NCBI RefSeq assembly: GCF_035609205.1
Contig: NZ_CP141184.1
Coordinates: forward strand, 1,116,001-1,180,000
Direction: 5' to 3'
Length of the DNA stretch: 64,000 bases
From: Hymenobacter sp. GOD-10R
GTDB lineage: Bacteria > Bacteroidota > Bacteroidia > Cytophagales > Hymenobacteraceae
Below the pieces are notes generated by a model. It was given only the letters and a program-made list of their open reading frames with translations, had not been told where the DNA came from and made no database searches. Made by a program: the position numbers and the translations under genes. Every line of letters begins with the position of its first letter. The stretch's first letter is position 1. Positions 15,395-23,312 of the stretch are shown piece after piece.

Positions 15395-16330
15395 ATGAAA
15401 AATATTCGCATAGGCACCCGTGGCAGTCGGTTGGCGCTGTGGCAGGCGCATCACGTAGCGGCTTGCCTGGAGCGTGCGCAATACACCACCGAAATCGTCA
15501 TCATCACCACTACCGGCGACGTCGTGCTCGATCGTTCGTTGGCTAAGATTGGCTCCAAAGGCGTCTTCACCATTGAGCTGGAGGAAAGCCTACGTTCAGG
15601 GCACATCGACATTGCCGTGCATAGCGCCAAAGATGTGCAAAGCTCCATTCCGGAAGACCTAGAGCTGCTAGCCTTTATGGAGCGCGAAATCGTGAACGAT
15701 GTAGTGGTAAGCTATAACCATGACTTCTCACTCGATAAACCGGGGATTGTGCTTGGCACGAGCAGCACCCGGCGGCGAGCTATGTTGCAGCGCTATTACC
15801 CTGCGGCTGCCACCGCCGAAGCGCGGGGCAACCTCCAAACGCGCTTGCGCAAGCTGGAAGAAGGCCAATACGATGCGCTAGTGCTGGCCTACGCGGGCGT
15901 ACACCGCATGGAATACGACGCGCTTATCCGCTACATGTTGCCCGAGACGAAGTTTGTGCCCGCTACGGGGCAAGGCAGCGTGGCTATCGAATGCGCCCGC
16001 AACATGGAGCCGGAGCTAAAAGCTAGCCTTCAGGATATCCTCGACCATCCGACTACGCACTTGTGCGTGCAAGCAGAACGGGCTTTCCTGCGTACCATGG
16101 AAGGAGGGTGCAGCATTCCTTCTTTCGCCCTCGCCACTTATACTGATGGTGTGCTTCAGCTCCACGGTGGGCTCATTAGCTTAGATGGGGAAGAATACGT
16201 GGAGGAAATTCAGACCACGACTGACCTTACGCAGGTAGAGGCCCTCGGCGTGCGAGTAGCGGAGGCTGTGCTAGGGCGTGGTGGCCGTCAGATTCTCGAC
16301 GAAATACGAAGCCACCGAGCTGAAGCCTAG
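15395..16330 (+). CDS. hemC: Hydroxymethylbilane synthase (porphobilinogen deaminase)
   Basis: A 311-residue enzyme beginning MKNIRIGTRGSRLALWQA. It has KIGSKGVFTIELEESL, IDIAVHSAKDVQ, LGTSSTRRRAML and RGNLQTRLRKL, which line the active site. In MEGGCSIPSFALATY, C239 is the attachment point of the dipyrromethane cofactor. It condenses four porphobilinogen units to hydroxymethylbilane in haem synthesis. It is preceded by a 221-base gap holding TAGCTTTG (15260-15267), and followed by a terminator. Monocistronic here. Confidence 0.97.
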   Translation: MKNIRIGTRGSRLALWQAHHVAACLERAQYTTEIVIITTTGDVVLDRSLAKIGSKGVFTIELEESLRSGHIDIAVHSAKDVQSSIPEDLELLAFMEREIVNDVVVSYNHDFSLDKPGIVLGTSSTRRRAMLQRYYPAAATAEARGNLQTRLRKLEEGQYDALVLAYAGVHRMEYDALIRYMLPETKFVPATGQGSVAIECARNMEPELKASLQDILDHPTTHLCVQAERAFLRTMEGGCSIPSFALATYTDGVLQLHGGLISLDGEEYVEEIQTTTDLTQVEALGVRVAEAVLGRGGRQILDEIRSHRAEA

Positions 16331-16355
16331 GTCTCCGTGTCGTAGCCACAAAACG

Positions 16356-16391
16356 AAGGGTCCGTAGCAGACAGCGCGGGCCCTTTGTTTT
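16356..16391 (+). terminator. Intrinsic terminator of hemC
   Basis: AAGGGTCCG (16356-16364) pairs with CGGGCCCTT (16377-16385), with one G-T pair and a 12-base loop, then TGTTTTAT. It begins 25 bases after the hemC stop. Confidence 0.75.
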
Positions 16392-16456
16392 ATAGCTCCC
16401 CAAATTCGTTTTGCCCGCTTACTTTCGTGCTTTCTTGTTCCAATCTATTCTACGCT

Positions 16457-17101
16457 ATGAAGTCTAGTTCTCGTATTTCCATGCTGCTGTTGGCTATTCT
16501 GTATTTGGTAGCTTTCAGCGGGCAAGCAGCTAAAAAACCGAAAAAGAGTAAAAAGGACGAAGTTGTAACTGTCAGCACTTCGTTCGGCGATATCAGACTG
16601 ATCCTGTTCGATCAAACGCCAAACCATAAAGCAAACTTCTTGAAGCTGGCGAAGAGCGGGTTCTACAACGGAACCACTTTCCACCGCATCATTCTAAACT
16701 TCATGATTCAGGGCGGCGACCCAAACTCCAAGGATGCCGACCCCGGCAACGACGGCATGGGCCCAGCCAATGAAAAGACAATTCCCGCCGAAATTCGCCC
16801 TGATCTGTACCACAAGTATGGCGCCGTAGCAGCGGCTCGCCAGGGTGACTTCGTGAACCCAACAAAAGCAAGCAGCGCGTCGCAGTTTTACATCGTCGAA
16901 AACCACAGCGGCACGCCCCACCTCGATGGTGCTTACACCGTGTTCGGGCAGGTTATCAATGGCCTAGACGTGGTAGATAAAATTGCTGCTCAGCCCAAGA
17001 ACATGATGGACCGGCCGCAAACAGACATCAAGGTGACGATGAAAGTAGAGAAGTTAAAAAAGAAAAAAATTACGGCGCTCTACGGCTACAAGTACGAGTA
17101 A
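16457..17101 (+). CDS. Cyclophilin-type peptidyl-prolyl cis-trans isomerase, exported
   Basis: A 214-residue protein with an N-terminal signal peptide (MKSSSRISMLLLAILYLVAFSGQA) and a cyclophilin domain. Motifs include FGDIRLILFDQTPNHKANFL, GFYNGTTFHRII, FMIQGGDPNSKD, SASQFYIV and YTVFGQVINGLDVVDKI. R, F, M and Q of the catalytic pocket are present (FHRII, FMIQGG). ATG at 16457 gives the signal peptide its charged N-terminus; an in-frame start 24 codons earlier overlaps the hemC terminator and is rejected. It is likely a periplasmic folding catalyst. Confidence 0.93.
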   Translation: MKSSSRISMLLLAILYLVAFSGQAAKKPKKSKKDEVVTVSTSFGDIRLILFDQTPNHKANFLKLAKSGFYNGTTFHRIILNFMIQGGDPNSKDADPGNDGMGPANEKTIPAEIRPDLYHKYGAVAAARQGDFVNPTKASSASQFYIVENHSGTPHLDGAYTVFGQVINGLDVVDKIAAQPKNMMDRPQTDIKVTMKVEKLKKKKITALYGYKYE

Positions 17102-17131
17102 TACTTTTTGCGTCAAACTGGCTCCTCTACC

Positions 17132-18040
17132 ATGCGCATTCTGATAACTGGCTCTAACGGTCTGCTAGGGCAGAAGCTAGTCGGGTTACTCCGCGAGCAG
17201 CCTAACGTTGAGCTAATCGCCACTTCCCGCGGCTCGAACAAGCTTGCAAGTATCTACCCAGACCTGCACTTTGTGCCGCTCGACGTCAGTGACCAAGCGC
17301 AGGTGCAAGCCCTTATTGCTGCTCATCAGCCAACTCACCTCATCCATACCGCGGCCATGACCAACGTAGATGAGTGCGAGCTAAATCAGGCGGAGTGTTG
17401 GCGGCAAAATGTGATAGCAGTTGAGTATTTGGTAGAAGCCTGCGCCACGCACCAGGTGCACCTCATCCACGTGAGCACTGACTTTATTTTTAGCGGTGCG
17501 GAAGGGCCACTGGCGGAGGAAGTCGAGCCAGGACCCGTCAACTTCTACGGACACAGTAAGCTAGCCGCTGAGCAACTGGTGCGAGAGAGCCAAGGCGCCT
17601 GGGCAATTATTCGGACGGTACTCGTGTATGGTACCGCCCACGACTACGGTCGCACCAATATCGTGCTGTGGGTACGCGATTCGCTACGAGCCGGTAAGGC
17701 CATCAAAGTGGTTAATGATCAGTTTCGCACCCCTACTTTGGCCGAGGACCTAGCTCAAGGCTGTTGGCTAGCGGCTAAGCACAATGCAACTGGCATCTAT
17801 CATATCAGCAGCGACGAGATGTTCACGCCCTATCAAATGGCGCTACGAGTGGCTGATTTCTTCGGGCTAGATCAGTCCCTGATCACCAAAGTAGACGCAA
17901 GTAGCTTCACTCAGCCAGCCAAGCGGCCACTGCGCACAGGGTTCATCATCAGCAAGGCCCAACGTGACCTAGGTTTCCAGCCACACTCTTTCGAGGAAGG
18001 TATTGCTTTACTCGACCAGCAGACGAAATCAGTGCAGTAG
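17132..18040 (+). CDS. RmlD-like SDR sugar-nucleotide reductase
   Basis: A 302-residue extended short-chain dehydrogenase. The Rossmann glycine motif is ITGSNGLLGQK at residues about 4-14. IHTAAMTNVDECE, the catalytic STDFIFSG region and YGHSKLAAE (Tyr-x-x-x-Lys) follow. The overall pattern fits the dTDP-4-dehydrorhamnose reductase (RmlD) superfamily. No rmlA, rmlB or rmlC genes are adjacent, so rhamnose synthesis is not demonstrated; a general NAD(P)-dependent sugar-nucleotide reductase is safer. The ATG at 17132 is chosen over a TTG eight codons upstream. Terminator downstream. Confidence 0.85.
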   Translation: MRILITGSNGLLGQKLVGLLREQPNVELIATSRGSNKLASIYPDLHFVPLDVSDQAQVQALIAAHQPTHLIHTAAMTNVDECELNQAECWRQNVIAVEYLVEACATHQVHLIHVSTDFIFSGAEGPLAEEVEPGPVNFYGHSKLAAEQLVRESQGAWAIIRTVLVYGTAHDYGRTNIVLWVRDSLRAGKAIKVVNDQFRTPTLAEDLAQGCWLAAKHNATGIYHISSDEMFTPYQMALRVADFFGLDQSLITKVDASSFTQPAKRPLRTGFIISKAQRDLGFQPHSFEEGIALLDQQTKSVQ

Positions 18041-18079
18041 GTGTTGCCAGAGGAAGCATTTGTGACATACTTAAAACGC

Positions 18080-18112
18080 AAAAAACCCGGAGGCAATGCC
18101 TGCGGGTTTTTT
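18080..18112. terminator. Bidirectional intrinsic terminator
   Basis: AAAAAACCCG (18080-18089) and CGGGTTTTTT (18103-18112) pair, with an inner GGC/GCC. It ends the rightward SDR gene (stop 18040) and can end the leftward small gene (stop 18191). Confidence 0.88.
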
Positions 18113-18190
18113 ACACACCTATTTGCAACAATCGTTGGGCTTTGAAAAGGCTGTTCTTGGTGACAGCACTTTGCGCCCTAATTTCTATAT

Positions 18191-18421
18191 TTATGCTTCT
18201 TCAACTTCGGATGTAAACGGTAGGACTCCAACGAGCAACCCACCTATTAACACCGCTGAACCATTTCTCAGGGCAGCTTCTCCAATTGAATACGCAACCA
18301 TTTCTCCACAAATCGTCTGATAATCAGCAGGTGTCATAGTTGCTTTGTGCCGAGATGCCATTTCTAACAACAAGTAGCGCAGTGCAATTCCCTGACGGCG
18401 TTTGAGTAAAAGACGAGACAT
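18191..18421 (-). CDS. Small hypothetical protein
   Basis: A 76-residue frame from ATG at 18421 (a TTG two codons upstream is also possible). The N-terminus is basic (MSRLLLKRRQG), the middle is helical (TMTPADYQTICGEMVAYSIGEAALR), and a hydrophobic Gly-rich segment follows (AVLIGGLLVGVLPF), possibly a membrane helix. I do not recognise a family. The minus-strand reading looks more protein-like than the overlapping plus-strand frame. It sits next to the peptide/transporter locus; whether it belongs to it is open. Confidence 0.45.
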   Translation of the reverse strand: MSRLLLKRRQGIALRYLLLEMASRHKATMTPADYQTICGEMVAYSIGEAALRNGSAVLIGGLLVGVLPFTSEVEEA

Positions 18422-18710
18422 AAGCAAGTAGCAGTTGGCAATCGAAGAGAAGTGTTAAGCTTTGCTGTTGTAGTGCCAACCGTTACTTTACATTACAATA
18501 TTACAGTACCCACGAAGGGAAGTAAAGGACATATACAGAGGGATTGTGACTCTGTTTAATAGCGAATGATTTAGCATTTTATAAATAGTAAATTGTTTCT
18601 ATAGTTGTCTGTTTAGTAAACAAATATTTGATTTACAGGATTTTATAATTTTATACTGTACAGAGTAAAGCTAGTGCAAGTAGGATAAAGTGCTTTACGC
18701 GTTGGTAAAA
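18422..18710. other. AT-rich intergenic region without a gene
   Basis: Markedly more AT-rich than its surroundings, with runs such as TTTATAATTTTATA. No frame or known motif could be supported. It separates the small hypothetical gene from the end of the transporter operon. Confidence 0.5.
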
Positions 18711-18732
18711 TACGTGTCATTTGTGACACGTA
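18711..18732 (-). terminator. Perfect 9-base palindrome after the transporter operon
   Basis: Arms TACGTGTCA and TGACACGTA flank a 4-base loop, and on the minus strand are followed by TTTT. It lies 10 bases past the stop of the last permease gene (18742), so a short intrinsic terminator is the simplest reading. The inner word TTTGTGACA also recurs elsewhere in this locus (see findings), so an operator is an alternative. Confidence 0.55.
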
Positions 18733-18741
18733 TAATATTCA

Positions 18742-19755
18742 TTATTTACTTGGATGATCTGTTGATAAGGCTAGCTGGCGTAGAGCTAGCATCGTGCACA
18801 GGAGTAGTAACCCTGGTTCGGCTATTAGCCACCATGCTGTTGGGTCTAAACGTGCAGTAGCCATGAGGCGTCCCCAACTCGCTGTTTCTGTTGGCAAACC
18901 GATGCCTAAGAAGGACAGCGTTGTCTCTAAGCCAATGAGGGCTGCTATGCTGAGCGGAAAGGCAGTACGAACACTCCTGCTAGCATTAGGCAGTACGTGA
19001 TAGGCTAGAATAGAAAGGTTGGTCAGGCCCGATGCACGTACTGCTTCTATGTAGGGCAGCACCCTTATCCGCATAACTTCTGCCCGAATCAACCGTGCGG
19101 GCCCCGTCCAGTAAGTGAGGCTTAGCACGATCAGCAGGGTGAAAACGGAAGATTCTTGCACCGAGGCAACCACTAATACCAGTATCAACCGTGGAATTGA
19201 CTCCAACAAAGCAATGACGCTCATCACAAGCCGATCGACGGGAAGTGCTATCGTCACTCGCCGTAAGAACCAGCCATACTTGGTGACAAAGAGAATAGTA
19301 ACTGCAAAACCTAGCAGCGTGAGCGGCCAAGCGAGCGTAGGTGCTGGCCAGAGGTGAAAGCCACTAAATAAGCCAACAAGAAGCAGGCAACTTATACCGA
19401 GTAAGTAGCCCAAGGGAATGCGTAGGTTCGTATCGCCCCAGAAGCCGGCTGCACTACCTAGCAACACGCCAACGCCGATGGCAAGAAGTGCGGCCGGTAC
19501 ACTGACCACCAACGTAGTACGGGCGCCAAAAATCAAACCTGCGAGTAGATCATGACCTTGAGGATCGGTGCCAAGCCAGTGCTGCGGGTCGGCTAAGCCA
19601 GCGAAGGGGGGCTCCGCTAAATGAGTTAGGTCGGAGGCGCCGGGTGCATAAGGAAGGGGTAGCCAGTCGGCTAGTGTCGCTACCACTAGCAGAAAGACCA
19701 ACCATCCAAGCGCAAGTAACTGCCGCCGATTGTTGAGGTAGCTCGGAAAACTCAT
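18742..19755 (-). CDS. Oligopeptide/dipeptide-type ABC transporter permease (OppC/DppC-like)
   Basis: A 337-residue inner-membrane protein with about six TM helices. LGTDPQGHDLLAGLIFGARTTL near the front is the OppC/DppC signature (GTDxxGRDxxSR type), and the cytoplasmic EAA-type loop IEAVRASGLTNLSILAYHVLPN is read near residue 240. The ATG at 19755 overlaps the stop of the preceding permease as ATGA, favouring it over the Met at 19788. Together with the OppB-like partner it should form the membrane channel of a peptide importer. No ATPase gene follows. Confidence 0.92.
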   Translation of the reverse strand: MSFPSYLNNRRQLLALGWLVFLLVVATLADWLPLPYAPGASDLTHLAEPPFAGLADPQHWLGTDPQGHDLLAGLIFGARTTLVVSVPAALLAIGVGVLLGSAAGFWGDTNLRIPLGYLLGISCLLLVGLFSGFHLWPAPTLAWPLTLLGFAVTILFVTKYGWFLRRVTIALPVDRLVMSVIALLESIPRLILVLVVASVQESSVFTLLIVLSLTYWTGPARLIRAEVMRIRVLPYIEAVRASGLTNLSILAYHVLPNASRSVRTAFPLSIAALIGLETTLSFLGIGLPTETASWGRLMATARLDPTAWWLIAEPGLLLLCTMLALRQLALSTDHPSK

Positions 19756-20816
19756 AGCTGCGAACGAAGACGCGGGTCGAGCTGCCAATAAAGTCCATCG
19801 GCCACAACATGGGAAACTAAGCGTACCGAAGCCACTAGCAATACCCCTCCCTGAAGGACCGGATAATCGCGCGTGGCAGCAGCGTCCGCTAAAAGACGCC
19901 CCATGCCGGGCAAAGCAAAAATTACTTCTACCACGACGGCACCCGCTACCATGGCTGGCAGAAGATCCGTAACGAGTGCAACAACCGGCAACAAGGCATT
20001 GCGCAGCGCATGTCGGCGTACTACCTGCTGGAAAGCTAGCCCTTTCGCCCGCGCTGTGACCGAGTAAGCCGTATGTAGTTCGTGCTGCAACGAAGCATCA
20101 AGTTGCGTAACCAACCCAGGCAGGGTAATCAATACCAAGCTAAGAACGGGCAAAGCTAGGTGGTGCAGGTAGCTTCCTGTTTTTGTGAGCCACGAGTCCG
20201 CAAGCTCTTGGTTGGTGACACCGTAGGCTGGAAATAGGGTTAACGTATCAGGGTTGGCTAATAAGTACAGTAGCAGCAGGGCCACTACAAACAAAGGCAA
20301 GGCATCAATGCTGTACAAAGTAGTCAGTAAGTAAGAGCGCCAACGAGGGTGCTGCGCCATCCACAACGATACCCACAAGGCTACCGCAATAGCAAGCAAA
20401 GCTGCCATGGCTGTAAAAGGTAACGTGAACCACAAAGTCTCGGTAAGTAAAGTCGCCACAGGTTGGCTGTCGCGGTACGAGCTGCCTAGCTCACCACGTA
20501 CCAAATGACGCCACCACTGATGGTATTGATTCCCCGCGCCATGCCAATACCAAGTGCTCTGTTCGCCTGAGGAGGAGCGCTGAACCGAAAAGTAGAAAAC
20601 AGGTTTATCTAAGCCAAGGCGCCGGCGTAGTTGCTGCTCAATAGCTTGGCGTTCGGATGGGGTTATGGGCCGACTGCCGGCATCCAGTTGGCTTTCGATT
20701 GCTCGAGATAGGAGTTGATCATCTGGCAGAGCTCGGCTCAGCAGAAAAAAGACGGAAATGATGCCCCAAGTAGCCGGAAGCAGTCGCAGCAAGCGAGTAA
20801 GCAGTAAACGTAGCAT
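19752..20816 (-). CDS. Oligopeptide/dipeptide-type ABC transporter permease (OppB/DppB-like)
   Basis: A 354-residue permease beginning MLRLLLTRLLRLLPATWGIISVFFLL, the typical OppB N-terminus. It has RLGLDKPVFY, GELGSSYRD, HHLALPVLSL, the EAA-type loop YSVTARAKGLAFQQVVRRHAL and VEVIFALPGMGRLLADAAATRDYPVLQG (two adjoining conserved stretches), so the family is clear. It overlaps the next permease by 4 bases and follows the substrate-binding gene by 8 bases, so the three are one operon. An insertion between residues about 60 and 105 (Ser/Trp-rich) is larger than in typical OppB. Confidence 0.92.
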   Translation of the reverse strand: MLRLLLTRLLRLLPATWGIISVFFLLSRALPDDQLLSRAIESQLDAGSRPITPSERQAIEQQLRRRLGLDKPVFYFSVQRSSSGEQSTWYWHGAGNQYHQWWRHLVRGELGSSYRDSQPVATLLTETLWFTLPFTAMAALLAIAVALWVSLWMAQHPRWRSYLLTTLYSIDALPLFVVALLLLYLLANPDTLTLFPAYGVTNQELADSWLTKTGSYLHHLALPVLSLVLITLPGLVTQLDASLQHELHTAYSVTARAKGLAFQQVVRRHALRNALLPVVALVTDLLPAMVAGAVVVEVIFALPGMGRLLADAAATRDYPVLQGGVLLVASVRLVSHVVADGLYWQLDPRLRSQL

Positions 20817-20824
20817 TAACCAAC

Positions 20825-22570
20825 CTATTGGCTTTTATGAGCTGGTTGGGTAATAATAGCTTTTACCTCGTAACCAGGTTTGATTCCTGAAGGCTGCAAG
20901 TTTGCAATTTGATTGGAAGCAACTAACCGGTAGGGAAGAAAAAAAAGTGGCACGAGCGGACTTTCCTGCTGAAGTAAAACCTGGAACTTATGCAGGAGCA
21001 AAACTTTGCGCTTTGGGTTTTCTTCCGCAGAAATAGCTTCGATGAGTTTGTCGCTATTCGGGGTGCCAAAACGAGTGTAGTTGAACACGCCAATACTAGC
21101 CGAGTGTAAAACTGGAGCAAAGTTGAAGATGAACGGATTGCCAGCAAGAGTTCGAATGTAAACATCATACCTACCCTCGCGTAAGCGCCCGCTAAGAAGG
21201 GAACTTTCCGTTGGTTTCAAAATGATAGGAACCCCTATGGTCATTGCTGCATTCTGGAACTGAAGGCCAATCTGCTCAAACAGCGGATCATTGGCGCGGT
21301 AGCTAACGGTTAAAGCTAGCTTTTGTGCGGCTCCGCTGACTGTCCGTCGAAGCCAACTGCCATTGGCCTGCCGGAGCCAACCCGCTTTTTGCAGGAGAGC
21401 CACGGTCTGCGATGCATCATAGGACAGTAACGGCAAACTATCGTTGTAGTAAGGCCGGCTTCGCATGCTGAGCAACCCGACAGTCCGCTCTGCTAGCCCC
21501 TGCTCCATTGCCTGAATTAGCCCGGGAATATTTAGCAGGTGACTAAGTGCCTGCCGCGTCAGATTATCCGTGAGTAAGGGCTGCTTTGTGTTGAAGCCGA
21601 GCGTGACAATCTCGTAAGAAGGGTGCGTGTAGAAATTCAATTTCTGCTGGGCACTTGCTGACGCACGCAAGTTGTTGAAGTCCTTAGCCGGGACTAGAGG
21701 ATAAATATCGATATCTCCTTGACGGAGAGCTAGCAGAGCAGTACCCTGATTAGGAATAATTTGATAGTCAATAGCTAAAGGACGAGCTTCTAATTGGCTA
21801 GGAAGAGGGCGTAGGCGATTTGCCCACCAATTGGATTTTCGCCGAAATCGGAGAAACTGCCCGGTTTGCCATTTTTCTAGTTGGTAAGGCCCACACCCTG
21901 GCAACTGTTCAGGATGATGAGCAAGGTCAGCGGCCTGATAACGGTTTGCAAAAGCCGTAAGCACGGAGTCCTGTTCGAGCGTGGTACTAGCGCTGTTCTG
22001 GAGGTAGGCCAAGCTAATGGATCGCAAACTTCCCGTCTTGTCTAAGGCGTACTCAGGTAGGATAAAGAAATTGCCAGACTCTCTGATATAATCAGGTGAT
22101 CTGCCCTTACAAACCAGCGTGAACGCTCGTGAATCACGTGGATCAAACTGTATGTCTTGAATGAAGTCAAACCTTGCCTTGGCGCCTTCATTAGGTAGCC
22201 CTGGGCAATTCATCACCTTAAGCGTGAAAGCAACATCGCGAGCTTGCACTGGCTGGCCATTATCCCAGGTTGCTGCCTTCCGCAAGTGGTAGGTTAGCAG
22301 CATCAGCGAGTCCTGGTAGCGTACGACAGGTGCTCGGCTGGCTAACCATGGCTCAATCCTTCCTTCCGCATTATCGAAGGTTAGGAGACAGGTATGTAGT
22401 AAATTTAAACCTTCGTTCGCATAAATGTTGGCCATTGCTAATGGATCCAACGTTTCTGGGTCCTGTGGCCAGCGGATACGTACCGTATCGGAATGCTTCT
22501 TCGGACCCGAGCAAGTCGTGAATCCAGCAATAACTAATACAATGAATAGAGACTTAGCTATTTGCAACAT
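20825..22570 (-). CDS. Peptide ABC transporter substrate-binding protein (SBP_bac_5 family)
   Basis: A 581-residue family 5 binding protein. The N-terminus has a hydrophobic stretch ending at FTTC (Cys about residue 20), a weak lipobox that would give a lipid anchor. RWPQDPETLDPLAMANIYANEG opens the mature domain as in OppA/DppA. AATWDNGQPVQARDVAFTLK is the conserved KFHDGxPxTAxDV-type motif, and GCGPYQLEKW and QALSHLLNI follow. It should capture peptides, or a related solute such as nickel chelates, for the two permeases encoded 8 bases downstream. A gap of 84 bases separates it from the repeat-peptide gene upstream on the same strand. Confidence 0.92.
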   Translation of the reverse strand: MLQIAKSLFIVLVIAGFTTCSGPKKHSDTVRIRWPQDPETLDPLAMANIYANEGLNLLHTCLLTFDNAEGRIEPWLASRAPVVRYQDSLMLLTYHLRKAATWDNGQPVQARDVAFTLKVMNCPGLPNEGAKARFDFIQDIQFDPRDSRAFTLVCKGRSPDYIRESGNFFILPEYALDKTGSLRSISLAYLQNSASTTLEQDSVLTAFANRYQAADLAHHPEQLPGCGPYQLEKWQTGQFLRFRRKSNWWANRLRPLPSQLEARPLAIDYQIIPNQGTALLALRQGDIDIYPLVPAKDFNNLRASASAQQKLNFYTHPSYEIVTLGFNTKQPLLTDNLTRQALSHLLNIPGLIQAMEQGLAERTVGLLSMRSRPYYNDSLPLLSYDASQTVALLQKAGWLRQANGSWLRRTVSGAAQKLALTVSYRANDPLFEQIGLQFQNAAMTIGVPIILKPTESSLLSGRLREGRYDVYIRTLAGNPFIFNFAPVLHSASIGVFNYTRFGTPNSDKLIEAISAEENPKRKVLLLHKFQVLLQQESPLVPLFFLPYRLVASNQIANLQPSGIKPGYEVKAIITQPAHKSQ

Positions 22571-22654
22571 TGCCTGGTAACCACACGAAACGGTGGCTAC
22601 CAGGCAAGTTAGGCAATAATTGAAATAGTCGTTAGATCAAGCAGGTACTATCGC

Positions 22655-22927
22655 TTAGTGACCGTCGCCCCAGCCGCCAGCACCACCACCTGTAACTAGG
22701 TGACCGTCGCCCCAGCCGCCAGCACCGCCGCCAGTTTCACTTGTCATGTGGCCATCACCCCAGCCACCGGCGCCACCGCCTGTTTCGCTGGTCATGTGGC
22801 CATCACCCCAGCCGCCAGCACCACCGCCGGTTTCCAACGAAGCTTGCTGAGCAGGCGTGATAGTTGTAGTAGGATTGCCAGTTAGGGTGGCAAATTGGAA
22901 AAGGGCGAGGGCGATGAGTTCGAACAT
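22655..22927 (-). CDS. Small Gly-rich repeat peptide, four TGGGAGGWGDGH units
   Basis: A 90-residue product. Residues 1-30 are hydrophobic then Thr/Pro-rich (MFELIALALFQFATLTGNP), perhaps an unusual leader without basic residues. The rest is four near-identical units of TGGGAGGWGDGH joined by MTSE or LV. There is no Lys, Arg or Cys anywhere. Each unit offers one Trp, one Asp and one His. I know no family with this repeat. Its place 84 bases upstream of a peptide-importer operon and opposite a helical-repeat protein suggests an exported peptide, a post-translationally modified peptide precursor with multiple cores, or a metal-binding repeat. Coding is supported by exact frame-keeping of the 48-base repeats. 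Confidence 0.7.
   Translation of the reverse strand: MFELIALALFQFATLTGNPTTTITPAQQASLETGGGAGGWGDGHMTSETGGGAGGWGDGHMTSETGGGAGGWGDGHLVTGGGAGGWGDGH
22658..22834. repeat. Four tandem copies of a 48-base coding repeat
   Basis: Units begin at 22658 (shortened to 42 bases), 22700, 22748 and 22796 (partial, 39 bases). They differ mainly at third codon positions (for example gtgacc/gtggcc and gccgcc/gccacc in the + strand reading), so the amino-acid repeat is better kept than the DNA. That argues for selection on the protein. Confidence 0.85.
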
Positions 22928-23312
22928 AATGTTGGGTTATATTATGAGAGTTTTGTTTGTGTTTCAGGCGTTTGAATGACACAAAGTTGGCTCATTGCGG
23001 CCCCCATGTAAAGGAAGGTTTGATTGCTTCTATGACTTGTATAATGCGAATAATTTATTAAACTTTATTACGATTCTAAGATTGCCAAATAGTTTTATGC
23101 ATGAGCAACAATAGTTTTTATCCGCTGAATAGTATGATTTTTATCTTAAATTGTGACATTACAATTTCTGTATGTGCTCAATTTCCCACAATACAAAGTA
23201 GAGCTAAGGCCAAGTGAGAAAAAAGGAAGAAATTTGATTTTTTGTGACATAGATTCAATATAAAAACAGCTCACTAAGAGGCGCTTTAAGCTGCCGAAAA
23301 GCCCTTCTTACT
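22928..23312. other. Divergent regulatory region between the repeat peptide and the helical-repeat protein
   Basis: 385 bases, AT-rich, no coding frame. It holds TTGTGACATT at 23151-23160 and TTTGTGACAT at 23241-23250 on the plus strand, and TTTGTGTCAT on the minus strand (22976-22985). Part of the last copy forms CAACTTTG, a near match to the -7 consensus, reading toward the peptide gene. Shared spacing and strand suggest binding sites for a common regulator. Confidence 0.5.

Noticed and set aside
17132..18040. rmlD (dTDP-4-dehydrorhamnose reductase) as a firm gene symbol
   Set aside because: No rmlA/B/C neighbours are present and the superfamily contains many other sugar-nucleotide reductases.
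18096..18320. Plus-strand frame of 74 codons
   Set aside because: It starts inside the terminator at 18080-18112 and reads as Ser/Pro-rich noise; the opposite strand gives a more protein-like product.
20825..22570. Nickel-binding protein NikA instead of a peptide-binding protein
   Set aside because: Family 5 proteins cannot be told apart by eye; the size, the permease motifs and the nearby peptide gene favour peptide uptake, so only the broad name is used.
22658..22834. CRISPR-like array
   Set aside because: The repeats are directly tandem with no spacers, keep reading frame, and encode a repeat peptide.
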